Positions 10,190-21,180 of a DNA stretch of 64,000 bases are shown piece by piece. Below the pieces are notes generated by a model. The model did no database searches. It was not told the DNA's origin and was given only the letters and a program-made list of their open reading frames with translations. Each line of letters opens with the position of its first letter. The stretch's first letter is position 1. The stretch comes from Ligustrum vulgare (taxonomy: Eukaryota; Streptophyta; Magnoliopsida; Lamiales; Oleaceae): assembly GCA_963555705.1 (NCBI GenBank), contig OY743190.1:20467491-20531490 (forward strand), read 5' to 3'. A program made the translations under genes and the position numbers.

Positions 10190-10830
10190 ATTTAGTTTTA
10201 CAACTGAATCTTTGGATTTATTTTTCTGATCAGATGTATAGAAGCAAGATAGAAACCTCCCACTTTTTTTGGTGCAATTTTGGGTGCGATTTCGCAGTGA
10301 CAGTGGTGGAGGAGATTGGGGGGTGGGGGTTGGTAGAGATGGGGGTGGTGGTGAGTGAAGGTGGGTGGGTGGGGGTTTGTCTGTAATTTTATAAAATATG
10401 ATCAAAATTATAATTTAAGTCTTCATCTTTAAGTTTGGGTGAAAGTTAGTCCCGAGTGGCCATTCTCAAAATTATTTATAACTCTAGTGACCAATGTTGA
10501 AAAAATAGAACTTTAGTGACCTTTTTGAAATTTTGCTCAAACTTTAGTGACTACTTGTGAAATTAATCATATTTTTTCAACTTATTCAATAAATATTTAT
10601 TAATTATATATTCTGTGCATCGCAGGAGTGCAATTACTAGTTTGTAAACAACATAATTTTTTAAATCACTTTTTAATTATCAAAATTACTTTTCAACCAT
10701 ATATGACTCCGATTTTAAGAACATATTTTTTTATATTTTCTAAATAAAATATGTTCTTGAAAAGTAGAGAAAAAAATATGTATAATTAAAAAGTGGTTTG
10801 AAAAATTGTGTTGTTAAAACATGTTTAAAA
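10190..10830. repeat. Right arm of a long inverted repeat
   Basis: Reverse-complement partner of 4084-4640: GATCAGATGTATAGAAGCAAGA (10230 region), the GGTGGGTGGGTGGGGG tract (about 10360-10376), TTATAACTCTAGTGACCA, ATTTTGCTCAAACTTTAGTG (about 10530), and AAAAAGTGGTTTGAAAAATT (about 10786). The right arm is longer by an insertion after the G-rich tract and contains its own small palindrome (10655-10800). GTGCATCGCAGGAGTGC..CTAG at 10615-10641 resembles a Helitron 3' end, but no matching 5' end was found. Confidence 0.65.
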
Positions 10831-11169
10831 ATACTTTTTCCAAACAGAGGCTATTTCATCTCCAAAATAACAAAATTCTATATTTCGCAACAAGAATGAC
10901 CTTGCATCTAAGTGAAGGCATGGCATAAATGTGATGAAACGTGAGGAAGAAAGATGTGAAATAGTTGTTGCTTTATTGAGAGCCAGAAATAATGTAACAT
11001 TCGAGAATAATGACTTTATAAACCCTTTTACGGTAGAATCATGGCATCATGGTTAGGCGTGGTCGTGGTTCCATATGGTTCTAGTTTCTAGAGAACCGAA
11101 CCAAGAACCGATGATTCTTTTTTACAAGAAAAGAACCTTTGGTTCTAGTAACAATTTCCCAAACTAAAA
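10831..11169. other. No gene seen
   Basis: AT-rich sequence with a small internal repeat of GGTTCTAGTTTCTAGAGAACC type near 11073-11150 (an imperfect hairpin). It lies between the inverted-repeat arm and the acireductone dioxygenase fragment. No open frame or transposon terminus recognised. Confidence 0.4.
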
Positions 11170-11413
11170 GTTTCAAATTTAAGCGAATAAGCCAAGGTAG
11201 ATTTCAGCTGGTAAGAGTCGTAAAACGAGAAAGCCATTGATCTTTATCAAAATGCGAATACAATACTCAAAATCATTGATATCAAAATATTCACTCTATT
11301 CCAGATAGTAACGTATCTCCTCATCCGCATGTATGTGTTCTTCTAAAAATTCTTCAATTTCTGCTCGTAATTCTCCATCTTTTTAGGGAACAGTCGCACG
11401 AGTCCAGCAAATC

Positions 11414-12356
11414 TGATGAGTTCCGGAGTGACTCGAAGAACGTTGACCCATTGCACGTGCCCGCGGGACCAATAACAAGGCAAAGAGCCAAAAGAATCAA
11501 GCATGCAATGCAAGGATTCATGCAAGCGTGGATGGATGAGTGTTCGAGTGCAAAGACAGCATTTACGTTGCATAACAAAGTGGAAGAGGAACCAAAGTTG
11601 TTACTATGCATTTGGATCAAAGAACAACAAGAAATTGGGCCACAAGCATTCTCACGACCGTAACACCCACATTTATGGCCATAAAATGAACAGGGCGAAT
11701 TTGGACAGAAAGGCCTTTACGGCCGTAACATATCATCTTACGACCGTAAACTGAAATAGAAGAACTTACGGCCGTAATCAAATACTCACGGCCGTAACCC
11801 AAAATTTTGTAACTTTTATTTTTATTCAGAAGGTCACTTACGGCCGTAAAAAAAACTTGTCACGGCCATAAGCTATGTTTTGGATTTTTGACCGTAAGTT
11901 ACTTACGGCCGTAAACTTAAAAGTTACGGCCGTAACTTAGCGCCGCGAATTAAAACCTAGTTTAGGCGTTTTAGTTTAGGTTGAATTCTAGTTTATTTTT
12001 AGTTGCTTTATTTTGTTAGCCTATTTATATGGCTTTATTCAGCATTGTAAACAACAACTTTTATTCTTGAGATTAATGATATTGAAGGTGGGATATTCCC
12101 TTAATTTTCTTCTTATTCTCGTTGAACAAATTTGAACTTATCAAAGGATTTGACAACCTTTGTGGCGTTCCCCCTTTGTGGTTCTTATCTCCGCATCGTA
12201 ATGGGTTTTGGGTTTAATATACCCATAGTTCTTGCGTCGTGAGGTCGGGGTTGCATTGTTATCGTCCGTTCCAACCTGGATTCGGAACTTTCCAAGCGTT
12301 ATTCCGCGAGCTACGACGAGGACCCCCTCCCGGCGTTTAATTCCGCATGTTCTTGT
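11414..12356 (+). repeat. Left LTR of gypsy element A with TTACGGCCGTAA array
   Basis: Matches 12994 to about 13905, then diverges at TGTTCTTG, so its last part is missing. From 11650 to 11940 it carries about eleven exact or near copies of the 12-bp palindrome TTACGGCCGTAA, roughly every 20-50 bp. The array sits in the first half of the LTR, which should be U3. Confidence 0.85.
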
Positions 12357-12985
12357 GGGGGAAGATGGTTACTAAATTGCTATTTTCTACTACATGTCAC
12401 CCACAAGCCGATGGTCAAACAGAGGTAGTTAATAGGACATTAATCCAACTTTTGCGCACTATAATAAATAAGAATTTAAAAAGTTGGGAGGAATGTTTGC
12501 CATTTGTGGAATTTGCTTATAATCAATTTGTGCATTCTACTACTTCATGTTCACCTTTTGAAGTTGTTTATGATTTCAACCCGCTAACTCCTCTTGATTT
12601 AATTCCTTTACCTGTAGATGAAAGGAGCAGTTTGGACGGGGCGAAAAAGGCTAAGCTTGTGAAAGAACTTCATGAGAAGGTGAAAGGGAAAATTGAAAAG
12701 AAAAATGAGCGTTACGCGACTCATGCCAACAAAGGTAGGAGGCAAGTGACGTTCGAGCCGGGTGATTGGGTGTGGGTGCACTTGTGAAAGGAGCGATTTC
12801 CAATCCAAAGAAAGTCTAAGTTGCAGCCAAGAGGCGATGGACCTTTTCAAATCATTGAAAAGATAAACGAGAATGCATATAAGCTCGATCTTCCAGGTGA
12901 GTATAACATGTCTGTTTCTTTTAATGTTGCTGATCTTTCTCTGTTTGATGCAGGTGATGATTCGAGGACGAATCCTTTTCAACAG
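12347..12985 (+). pseudogene. Integrase C-terminal part, gypsy element A
   Basis: Translation gives [20 protein letters not shown] (end of the integrase core, with the conserved QADGQTE), then WEECLPFVEFAYN, FEPGDWVWVHL and a stop (TGA 12785). It continues GPFQIIEKINENAYKLDLPG, the usual C-terminal segment of plant gypsy integrases. No chromodomain is apparent. The first two thirds of the integrase are absent. A purine-rich tract (CAGGGAGGGGA) ends at 12993, right before the LTR, and is the likely plus-strand primer. Confidence 0.85.
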
Positions 12986-12993
12986 GGAGGGGA

Positions 12994-13929
12994 TGATGAG
13001 TTTCGGAGTGGCTCGAAGAACGTTGACCCATTGCACGTGCTCGCGGGACCAATAACGAGACAAAGAGCCAAAAGAATCAAGTAGGCAATGCAAGGATTCA
13101 TGCAAGCGTGGATGGATGAGTGTTCGAGTGCAAAGACATCATTTACGTTGCATAACAAAGTGGAAGAGGAACCAAAGTTGTTACTATGCATTTGGATCAA
13201 AGAACAACAAGAAATTGGGGCAGAAGCATTCTCATGGTCGTAACACCCACTTTTACGACCGTAAAATGAACAGGGAGAATTTGGACAAAAAGGCCTTTAC
13301 GGCCATAACATATCATCTTACGGCCGTAAACTGAAATAGAAGAACTTACGGCTGTAATCAAATACTCACGGCCGTAACCCAACATTTTGTAACTTTTATT
13401 TTTATTCAGAAGGTCACTTACGGCCGTAAAAAAAAACTTGTCACGGCCGTAAGCTATGTTTTGGATTTTTGACCATAAGTTACTTACGGCCGTAAACTTA
13501 AAAGTTACGGCCGTAACTTAGCTCTGCGAATTAAAACCTAGTTTAGCGTTTTTTGCATTTTAGTTTAGGTTGAATTCTAGTTTATTTTTAGCTGCATTAT
13601 TTTGTTAGCCTATTTATATGGCTTTATTCAGCATTGTAAACAACAACTTTTATTCTTGGGATAAATGATATTGAAGGTGAGATATTCCCTTAATTTTCTT
13701 CTTTTCTCGTTGAACATATTTGAACTTATCAAAGGATTTGACAACCTTAGTGGCGTTCCCCCTTTGTGGTTCTTATCTCCGCATCGTAACGGGTTTTGAG
13801 TTTAATATACCCATAGTTCTTGCGTCGTGAGGTCGGGGTTGCATTGTTATCGTCTACTATCTTGGATTTTAGAGCTTTCCGGCGTTTAATTCTGCGTGTT
13901 CTTGGTGATCCCCATATCGGATCACATCA
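12994..13929 (+). repeat. Right LTR of gypsy element A (936 bp)
   Basis: Begins TGATGAGTTTCGGAG and ends GATCACATCA. It contains about ten copies of TTACGGCCGTAA or one-step variants at 13237-13520. It is close to the left LTR in sequence, so the element is fairly young or recently homogenised. The reading frame that enters the LTR (PLHVLAGPITRQRAKRIK) shows the coding end and the LTR start are adjacent. Confidence 0.9.
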
Positions 13930-14267
13930 AAATCCTTGAAAATAAGATAACAATTAATTGTAAGATGAAGACTGAAAGTTTATTATTTGTTGATTCTTGA
14001 AGAACTGACGATTGAAGACTTGACAGCTGAACGACGGGACTAGTGAAAGAATTTGTCACTAAGGTCAAGCCATCATGATAACCATGCACTGTTTTTAATA
14101 ACGTTTCTTTGGATACAGTTTTGACAAGTCCTACAACCTTAAATGTGCTTCTCAACATAAAATTTAATTTAAATAATGCAAAATGCACACAAGGAAGATA
14201 TTCATTGCTTAACTTAGAAAGATAATTAGCACGTGTTACACATGAGAAACGACTCACTTATTGATAG

Positions 14268-15960
14268 AAACATTAGAGGTGCTCTGTATACTAAGGGCTT
14301 TCTAGAGAGGTCGTCAATTATGTAACTTCCAGGGACTACCACAGAGGTAACTCTATAGGGTCCTTCCTAACTAGGCCATACTCTGGGTTCTTGAGTTGAA
14401 AGGTGGACTTTCTTTAAGACTAAATCCCCAATTTTGAAGAACCTTCTTTCACCTTCTTGTTTTAGTAGCAGGCTACTTTTTCTCGGTATTGGGCTAGCAA
14501 AATATGTGAGTCACTCCTCTTTTTAAAGAGGAAGTCAAGTTCAACCCCCTAGGATTCCTCGTTTACCGCTCGTCGAAATGAATTTGCCGGGGTGATGGCC
14601 CTCCAATTTCAACTCGACATACTGCTTCGGATCCCCAAGCCATGGAGAATGGAGTTTCTCCTGTGGTGATATGCGATGTTGTCCGAATTTCCCATAAGAC
14701 TTGTGAAAGTTCATCTACCCGATGAACCCAAGCTCTTTTCATTGACTACAACTCTCTCTTCAATGTGTTCTTTATAATTTTATTGAATGCCTTGACCTGC
14801 CCATTTGCTTGTTGATGGTGTGGGAAGGAGAATAATTTTTAGATACCCAGGTCATCACACAGTTATTCAACTTTCATATTCCTGAATTATCTCACATTGT
14901 CTGTCACCAAGGAATGAGGAATACCGAACCGAAAAATTATGTTCTTCCAAATCAACTTGGAAGTGTTCGCCTCTGTAATTTTAATCAATGGTTCAACTTC
15001 AACCCATTTAGTAAAGTAATCTATAGCCATAATTACATAAAAAAGATGTTCCCTTTCTCTTGACATTGGTCCAATAATATGAATTCCTCACTTCGCATTT
15101 CGCGCCAACGACAATGCTCTGGCGTGGTTCCCACAAACTCATTCATGGATTTTCCCTCATGACATAGTTTCCATCTGTAGGTCCCACATAGCGGAATAAG
15201 GGTGCATTATAGCTCCGTTTAAATAGGATTTCATCTTTGAGAACAAAGTGAGCCGCATACCTTTGCCATTTTTGGCTGACTCGAAGTCATCCGATAGAGT
15301 TTGATGCTTCAATGGGCACTATCTTCAAGGGCTCCGAGTCTTTGCTACTTGCCAATTTTAACAAAGCATCATCATTTGTATTTTTGGACCTTGGTATGTG
15401 AATCAACTCAAATTTCGCAAAATGAGTCATCAAATCCCTGTTATTTTTCAGGTATACTACCATGTTGGGTTCCTTAGTAGCAAATTGCCCATTGACTTGG
15501 CTTACAACAAGCTAGGAATCGCTGTTTGCCACTAAAAATTTTACTTTCAAAGCTATTGGTAACTTTAGCCCCACCATGAGGGCTTCATACTCCGCCATAT
15601 TATTGGAAGAAGTGAAACCAAAGCTAACGCGCTGTGTCTCTTGTGCCCTTCCGGACTCACAAGTATTACCCCAGCTCCGGATCTTCCTTCTATAGAAGAC
15701 CTATCAACAAATAGTCCCCACTCCAGTTGATCTTAAGTGCTTTCTATCATTCCTACCTTAAGTGGATGGGTGAATTCGGGTACAAAACTCGACAATGCTT
15801 GGCCCTTTATAGCTGTGCAGGGCATACTGTGGTGGTCAAACTGACTAACCTCTACAACCCATTTTAGGAATCTTCCAGATTCATCTGGCTTTTGTAGAAC
15901 TTCTCGCATAGGAAAGTTAGTAAGCACTCCATTGTCCATTAGAAATTTCTCCCTCCTTTG
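14268..15960 (-). pseudogene. RNase H and integrase remnants of gypsy element D
   Basis: RNase H pieces at 15733-15939 (VLTNFPMREVLQKPDESGRFLKWVVE). The dense-stop region 14268-15730 still aligns by eye with integrase: reverse-strand words for KWVEVEPL-like, DSRLVVSQVNG-like and, near 14300-14440, the C-terminal GDLVLRKV/GPYRVTSV-like segment. No frame stays open for long. The element ends at about 14260 without an LTR. Confidence 0.65.
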
Positions 15961-15989
15961 AGAACCTTATAGATAGGCATGCATTTACC

Positions 15990-16730
15990 TGTGGACTTAG
16001 AGACAAATCTGCTCAAAGCTGCTACCCTCTAGGTTAAGCTTTGCACTTCTTTGGGTTTGGGGGGGAGTGCATCTCAAGAAGAGCTTTAATCTAGTCTGGG
16101 TTAGCCTCAATCCCCTGCGGTTCACCATGAATCCTAAGAATTTTTCAGATCCTACTCCAAAGTAACATTTGAGAGGACTGAGCTTCATCTTATACTTCTT
16201 CAGTATATTGAAGGTCTCTGTCAAGCACTTAACGTGTTTTGAAGCCATTATGATTTTTACTAGCATGTCATCTACAAACAATTCCATCGTGATTTTGAGC
16301 CGTTTTGCAAACATTTGATTCACCAGCCTTTGATAGGTGGCCCTGTCATTTATCAATCCGAAATGCATGGCCTCGTAACAATAGAGTCCTCTATCTGTAA
16401 TGAAGGAGCTGTGCTCTTTGTCATACTCATGCATGGGAATCTAATTATATCTAGAGTATGCATCCATGAAACTTAACATTTCATGCTCCATAGTGGAATC
16501 AACTAAGTGGTCAATCTGCAGTAAGGGGAAACTGTCCTTGGGACAAGCCTGATTTAAACTTGAAAAATCAATGCATACCCTCAATTTTCTAATTTGTTTT
16601 GGGACTAACACTGGATTTGATACCCACTTCGAAAACGTGGACCCTCTAATGAAGTCATTTTTCAATAACTTAGATACCTCTTCTTTCAAGGCTTCATATT
16701 TTTTCTGGACTCATGAGTCTTCTTTTCTGC
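15990..16730 (-). pseudogene. Reverse transcriptase of gypsy element D
   Basis: LRVCIDFSSLNQACPKDSFP and LSFMDAYSRYN (16441-16689), a stop, then EHSSFITDRGLYCYEAMHFG, ATYQRLVNQMF, and catalytic LFVDDMLVK (15997-16434). FVDD replaces the usual YVDD. The thumb (YKMKLSPLKCYFGV) follows. Confidence 0.85.
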
Positions 16731-17051
16731 CTATGTCCGGGGTGGGTGGATCGATCTGCATCCTGTGCCAGGCCACTCTTGGTCTATGCCAACCATATCA
16801 TGTTTCCATACAAATACATCAAGATTTTTTGACAGAGGAAACTCTTCAATTTCTCCTTGAACTCATCTATAGAATCCTTCCTAATTTGTAGTTCTTTGAT
16901 AGGATCTAGAGGATGAACGGGCAAGCACTTCAACTTTTCAGCAAGAGTGGGGTGACATTCAACGCCCATCATTCTTGGATATAAATTTGTTAGATCCACT
17001 CCTTCTTGCATTATTACGTCCACGTCTCTGTTAAGTTCAGCACCTATTATT

Positions 17052-17620
17052 TCACGGTCTGGGGCCGTATAAGTTATTGCTACCTCGTTTGATCATATTG
17101 ACCAGCCAATCATGGAAATTTTGGACCACATTTGTATAGCAAGCCCTGGATTCAGTTTGGCTTCCTCTGATAGTTGTTATCCCATTTTCAGTTGGGAATT
17201 TCATGCAAATGTACTTAGTGTGGGTGATAGCTCCGAGGTCAATGAGACCTGGCCTTCCAATGGAATCATGATATGATGAAGTTTTCTCTACCACCAAGAA
17301 CTCCATTGGTATCTTATAAATAGTAGGGGATTTTCCTACCTCTGTCATAATGATTATGGATTATCTTGGGACCAGATTACCCTAAGTGAACCAGTAGATA
17401 GGATCCAGAATCGGAGTTACTGGGGTGTCAATACCCATTTTTTCATAAGTGACCCCGTAGATCACATTTACCGATGCCCTATCATCTACCAACATCCTGG
17501 ATTAGCTGTTCATGGCGTATATTGTATGAATTACCAATGCATCATTGTGCTGGAAATGTACCCCCGATCGCATCATCCAAGTGAAAGTGATGGGCTCCGT
17601 TCTTGAAGTTCGAGCTTGGT
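17052..17620 (-). pseudogene. Aspartic protease region of gypsy element D
   Basis: Degenerate protease: MLVDDRASVNVIY (the third active-site residue G is changed to R) near 17490-17530, then EFLVVEKTSSYHDSIGRPGL and KFPTENGITTIRGSQTESR (17052-17348). The latter is the conserved end of the protease domain in this lineage. Frame changes lie between the two parts. Confidence 0.7.
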
Positions 17621-17672
17621 GTGAATTAATATGATCATTCACATTGGTTGGCTCATTTTCCTCTTTGATGTA

Positions 17673-18800
17673 TCATTTTTTAGAGTTGTTCGTACTCCCT
17701 CCTGGGTGAGGTCCTCCGAAGATGGTGTCAATCTCACGAATCAGTGGGTCATTGGGGGGGGGGGGGGGGGGAGGAGACAAGTCCATGATATTTCTATCTA
17801 GCACCGGAGCTTTGTTACAGTTATTACTTCGCAACCATTGGCGATTATTGTTGCCTCCTCTCGAAGCATTTCTCATGTTGTCCCTACGGTAAGTCCGATT
17901 GAACATTTGATCGTTTGGCTTGTTTGACCTTCCCCTATTCAGAGTCCCATTGCTTGCTTTCCTCTCACTGGCTTTCTGTTCAGCCAACATTTGCATGTCC
18001 CTGCAATCCTTTGTTGCATGCCCATAAAATCCGTGGTATGCACAATATGGCCCAGTCATGGGTTGTTAACCACTCTGGCAGACACCAGACGAGAGCTGTC
18101 ACAGGGAGTGCGGAGTGCAGGTTTGGGATAACCTCTGTGATATCAGCTATAGCTGGATCTAAACCTTGGAAATGGGCAAGAACCAGCTTCAAGGTGGTTT
18201 TTGAACTAGTTCTTATTACCCCTAGTTGCTGGGTTAACTCCGGACTAATGTTCCGTGTTGTATCGTTCTTGAGAATGTCTATCTATGGCTCTTGCCATCT
18301 CTTCCGATATGATTTCTTCCTTCATCAAGTCTACAAGAGCATTGTAATCTCTTGGTTTACGACTTTGCACATCTCTCCAAAACATGCTTGTCATGCTTAA
18401 ACCCTCTTTTAGAGCGGAGAACATATCTACTTCTTTAATGTTCTCACAGATATACATTTCTTCTGTGAAGCTGGCTAAGTAGCCCTTCAACCACTCATTC
18501 TTTCCCTGCCTCAAGTCCTGCAGTCATTGGAGTGTGAATTGTCCCGCCTGGAGAACACAAAGCTATTTTAAAAGGCTATTTTCGAATCCCTCCAATTGTG
18601 GATGTTGTCGGATAAGAGCTTTTTGTACCATCGTATTGCACTCCCTTCAAGAGTTAACCAGAATGCTTTGTATTTTGGTGTCGGAGTGGAGGTGATCATC
18701 GGGGTCACCTCTTCCAGAATACTTTTTGATTGCTGGTTCTTGTGATTGTGTACTTCTTCTTTCATTTGTACAACCTCTGTTTCGATTCTTTTGGGTGTGT
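17673..18800 (-). pseudogene. gag of gypsy element D
   Basis: Fragments at 18568-18765, 18245-18514 and 17673-18059 cover the capsid region (YKAFWLTLEGSAIRWYKKL, EWLKGYLASFTEEMYICENI) and the zinc knuckle CAYHGFYGHATKDC (CX2HX4HX4C). A run of 18 G (17754-17771) encodes a polyproline stretch after the knuckle. The N-terminal part (PPQQPKHTQHPPP) lies beyond the nested element at about 21003-21180. Confidence 0.8.
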
Positions 18801-18805
18801 GAAGG

Positions 18806-20998
18806 TGTAACGACCGAGAATTTTTAAGCTAAATATTAAATAAATATTTTATTTCTCAATTCTCAAATAAAACCTTGTAGTTATAATTTTCCCTATTTTC
18901 AAATTAAAGCGTATTCATCTAACCAAGTCAACTATTTTCGAGCCAAATAAATAATTTGAGTCCAATTCGATTTTAAGCCAATTTCGAGTTTCTAAAATTA
19001 TTTAAATCTAAAAATCGTTTTTAATTCAAAAAAAATATATCTACTTTAATTTCCAAAATTTTTTAAAATCAAATTTCAATTCAAAAATTATCTTTTTAAA
19101 TACAATCTTTATCCCGTTAGAAGTCATCACAGTTTATTCTTATGATGTCCAATCGTTCACAACTTTATTTCAACTACAATACCCTCTATGTCAATCTATA
19201 TATCCCCAAGTCTTCCTTCAATTTACTCACGACACAACCAAGCAGAAAACTCAGGTATGATTTTCATCCCTCAACCAATTTTCACCAATTTCTGCTCTCA
19301 ATCCTTCTCATAGCCGACTACCTCACCCGAACCCTCAGCATCCCATAGCCAAAGCCAACACCAAATTCGATTTTTCACAACCATCATCTAGCCACTTCAC
19401 CGCCAGGTTCACCACCATTGAATCGAAACTCGAAGCGCCACTGCCCAATCACAGCCACTGTCGACCGTAACCGCGTCCTCCAACCTCAAATCATCCCAAA
19501 AACAAATCCAAAACAAACCCAAGTTCCAATCCCTAATCTAAAATCAAACCAAGTAAATAAAAGAACCCATCACCTTACCTTACCACCGACTGCCACACTA
19601 CCAACTTTAGCTTTGACATACAATCGAACCCCCCAAAGAAATAAGAAAAAACCAAGAAAGCCCCCTAACTTACCTTGACCGCCTCCTCGACACCGGAAAA
19701 CACCCAGCCCGTAAGCACCAAGTCACGGGGTTCGCACCAAATCCACCTCAAAAACTTCACACACACACAGACACACACTCTAAGTTACGTCGTCGTCGCT
19801 GGGCGGTGGTAGTCGGATCGGAGCAGGCAACCGATTGTCCCTCTCTCTTGTTCCTCCTCTGTTTTGTCGACAAAATAGAGAGAGAGGATTGGTTTTTATT
19901 TTAAGTTTGATTTTACAAAATTATACCATTAGGCCCCAAGTTTTATAAGTATTCAGTTCAATCCTTAAATTTCTAATCAGTAGTCCCAACTATTTAAAAA
20001 ACTTTTGGTTCGGCCCTCCAGTTTTAAAATATTTAGTCAACCTCTATTGATTTTTGAAAATCCTATTTTAGCCCAAAAATTTACAAATTCAACTTTTTTA
20101 AATTTCAAATTAGTCCCTAAACTTTTAAATTCATTTTAAAACTTTTAATTCCTAAATTACTAATTTAAGATTTTTCTTTTGGCTAGACGAAGTCGCGAGA
20201 ATAGTCTAAAACCACTGTAGCTTCACATCCAGCTCAATTTTCAAGAAAAATTTCAAGACTTTGAAGTGGGGTTTACATTAAAGCAGTTGTGGTTATTTTG
20301 TCCATGTTATTTCCTAATGTGTAATTTTAATTGATATATAATGCGTCCATGTTTCAAAAAGTTGTCAGGGACCATTGAATAGGTTTGGGATCTGAAGTGG
20401 GTCCTTGGGTTGCCCACGTAGCACAATTTTAATATTGGTAATACTATGTTATCAGGGATCGTAAATATGTCCGGGATCAAAAGTGGGTCCTTGGGGTTAC
20501 CCCACAGTACACAAATGACCATAAATTTATTTTTTTAGGCATGATATTCATAATTGGATTTGCATATTTGGATTTGACTTGGACTGATTCTGTATCTCCA
20601 CTGAGTATAATTCATTATGCTCATCCCACTTTTTCCACCCTTCCAGGTTAAGGAGCTCGGCAATGCATGGCAATGTGCGGGGCGATCTTCGAATTAAATG
20701 ACAATCCATTTTAATTTATAATTTTCTTTTAAACCAGTATTTTTAGGAATCATTTTCTTTTTGTCAAATTAATTTCAAATCTTATTATTTTGAAGGTTTG
20801 ACGATTCGTTCGTTATATTTGATATTGAAAATCAAATTATTTCAATCAAATACGCTTCCGCAACTTATTTCTGGTTGTTATTGTTTTAGAAAAAAAATAT
20901 TTCGTATTTGACGTTTATTGAAAATGGTTATTTAAACGAAATTTAGACTTTAGTAGCGTTTCGATTTAATAGAATTCGGGGCGTTACAGAAGGCGGTG
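18806..20998. mobile_element. 2.2 kb TGTAAC..GTTACA element (probable solo LTR)
   Basis: The ends are TGTAACGACCGAG and CGGGGCGTTACA, short inverted repeats starting TG and ending CA, flanked by a perfect 5-bp duplication GAAGG (18801-18805 and 20999-21003). A 5-bp duplication with TG..CA ends indicates LTR-retrotransposon integration, and no coding domains lie inside, so I read it as a large solo LTR. It contains repeated AATTAGTCCCTAAAC-like words (19920-20130) and a proline/threonine-rich open stretch (19418-19678) that looks like low-complexity sequence. A diverged relative begins at 38412. Confidence 0.8.
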
Positions 20999-21180
20999 GG
21001 TGTTGGGTATGCTTGGGTTGTTGAGGGGGTGTTTCTCTGGCCTGTATTGTGGTGTTACCATTGTGGAGTATTGGGTGAAATCTAATCCCTCGTTTTACAC
21101 CTTCCAGTTGGTTATTCGTGAAATTAAGAGAGTCATTTACTTCATTTAATTTCTGTTGTTTTGATTCATATTATATTGTC

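Larger units (their letters stand above)
4708..10255 (+). pseudogene. GARP (G2-like) Myb-type transcription factor gene, broken
   Basis: Three exons are readable. Exon 1 starts at ATG 4708, an acidic N-terminus ending ...KPMYGN at 4803. It resumes in frame at 9792 after a gypsy insertion and runs to 9942, containing TPRLRWTPEFYLCFIHAVE (the first half of the GARP DNA-binding domain) before donor GTGAGT. Exon 2 (10037-10114) follows a CGCAG acceptor and carries MNVKGLSIAHFKSDLQ, the second half; family members have SHLQ. Exon 3 starts at 10234 with MYRSK. Such factors bind DNA in the nucleus as Myb-like regulators. Exon 2 has a 1-base frameshift near 10053 and an in-frame TAG near 10064, and exon 3 runs into a low-complexity tract. 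The gene is dead irrespective of the insertion. Confidence 0.85.
11414..13929 (+). mobile_element. Ty3/gypsy element A, mostly deleted (LTR - integrase tail - LTR)
   Basis: LTRs begin TGATGAG (11414 and 12994). The right one ends ..CATCA at 13929. The 5-bp duplication AAATC flanks the whole (11409-11413, 13930-13934). Between the LTRs only the end of the integrase is left. The primer site, gag, protease, RT, RNase H and the last part of the left LTR are gone. The joint near 12350-12360 falls at TTCTTG, a short word present in both the intact LTR end and the integrase of the related element B. It interrupts an acireductone dioxygenase fragment. Confidence 0.9.
11170..14250 (-). pseudogene. ARD: Acireductone dioxygenase fragment, split by an LTR element
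   Basis: Minus-strand sequence from 11413 down to about 11180 reads, across a frameshift, DLLDSC..MENYEQKLKNF then EEHIHADEEIRYYLE and YFDI, a degenerate metal-binding core of plant acireductone dioxygenase. That enzyme of the methionine salvage pathway binds Fe/Ni through HxH..E. In-frame stops and the changed tail (LVLRLLPAEIY) show decay. The upstream side lies beyond the LTR element at 11414-13929: there TTATTTTCAAG|GATTT looks like an intron acceptor, with non-coding, intron-like sequence to about 14250. Neither end of the gene is present. Confidence 0.7.
14260..21180 (-). mobile_element. Ty3/gypsy element D (Tat-like), decayed
   Basis: Minus-strand order is gag N-terminus (about 21003-21180), gag (17673-18800), protease (about 17052-17620), RT (15990-16730), RNase H and integrase (14268-15960). 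A 2.2 kb element (18806-20998) is inserted in gag. Many stops and frame changes. No LTR could be found at either end: the 3' end stops in the integrase C-terminus beside the ARD intron-like sequence. It is the same family as element C at 47-64 kb (for example the shared NRGRSNKPN/NKGRSNRPN gag segments). Confidence 0.85.

Noticed and set aside
10600..10645. Helitron 3' end (short hairpin followed by CTAGT)
   Set aside because: The hairpin is imperfect, no matching TC 5' end or helicase was found, and the region also belongs to an inverted-repeat arm.
17754..17771. Run of 18 G as a regulatory G-quadruplex
   Set aside because: It sits in decayed gag coding DNA, where the reverse strand encodes polyproline. 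Slippage in a homopolymer is the simpler explanation.
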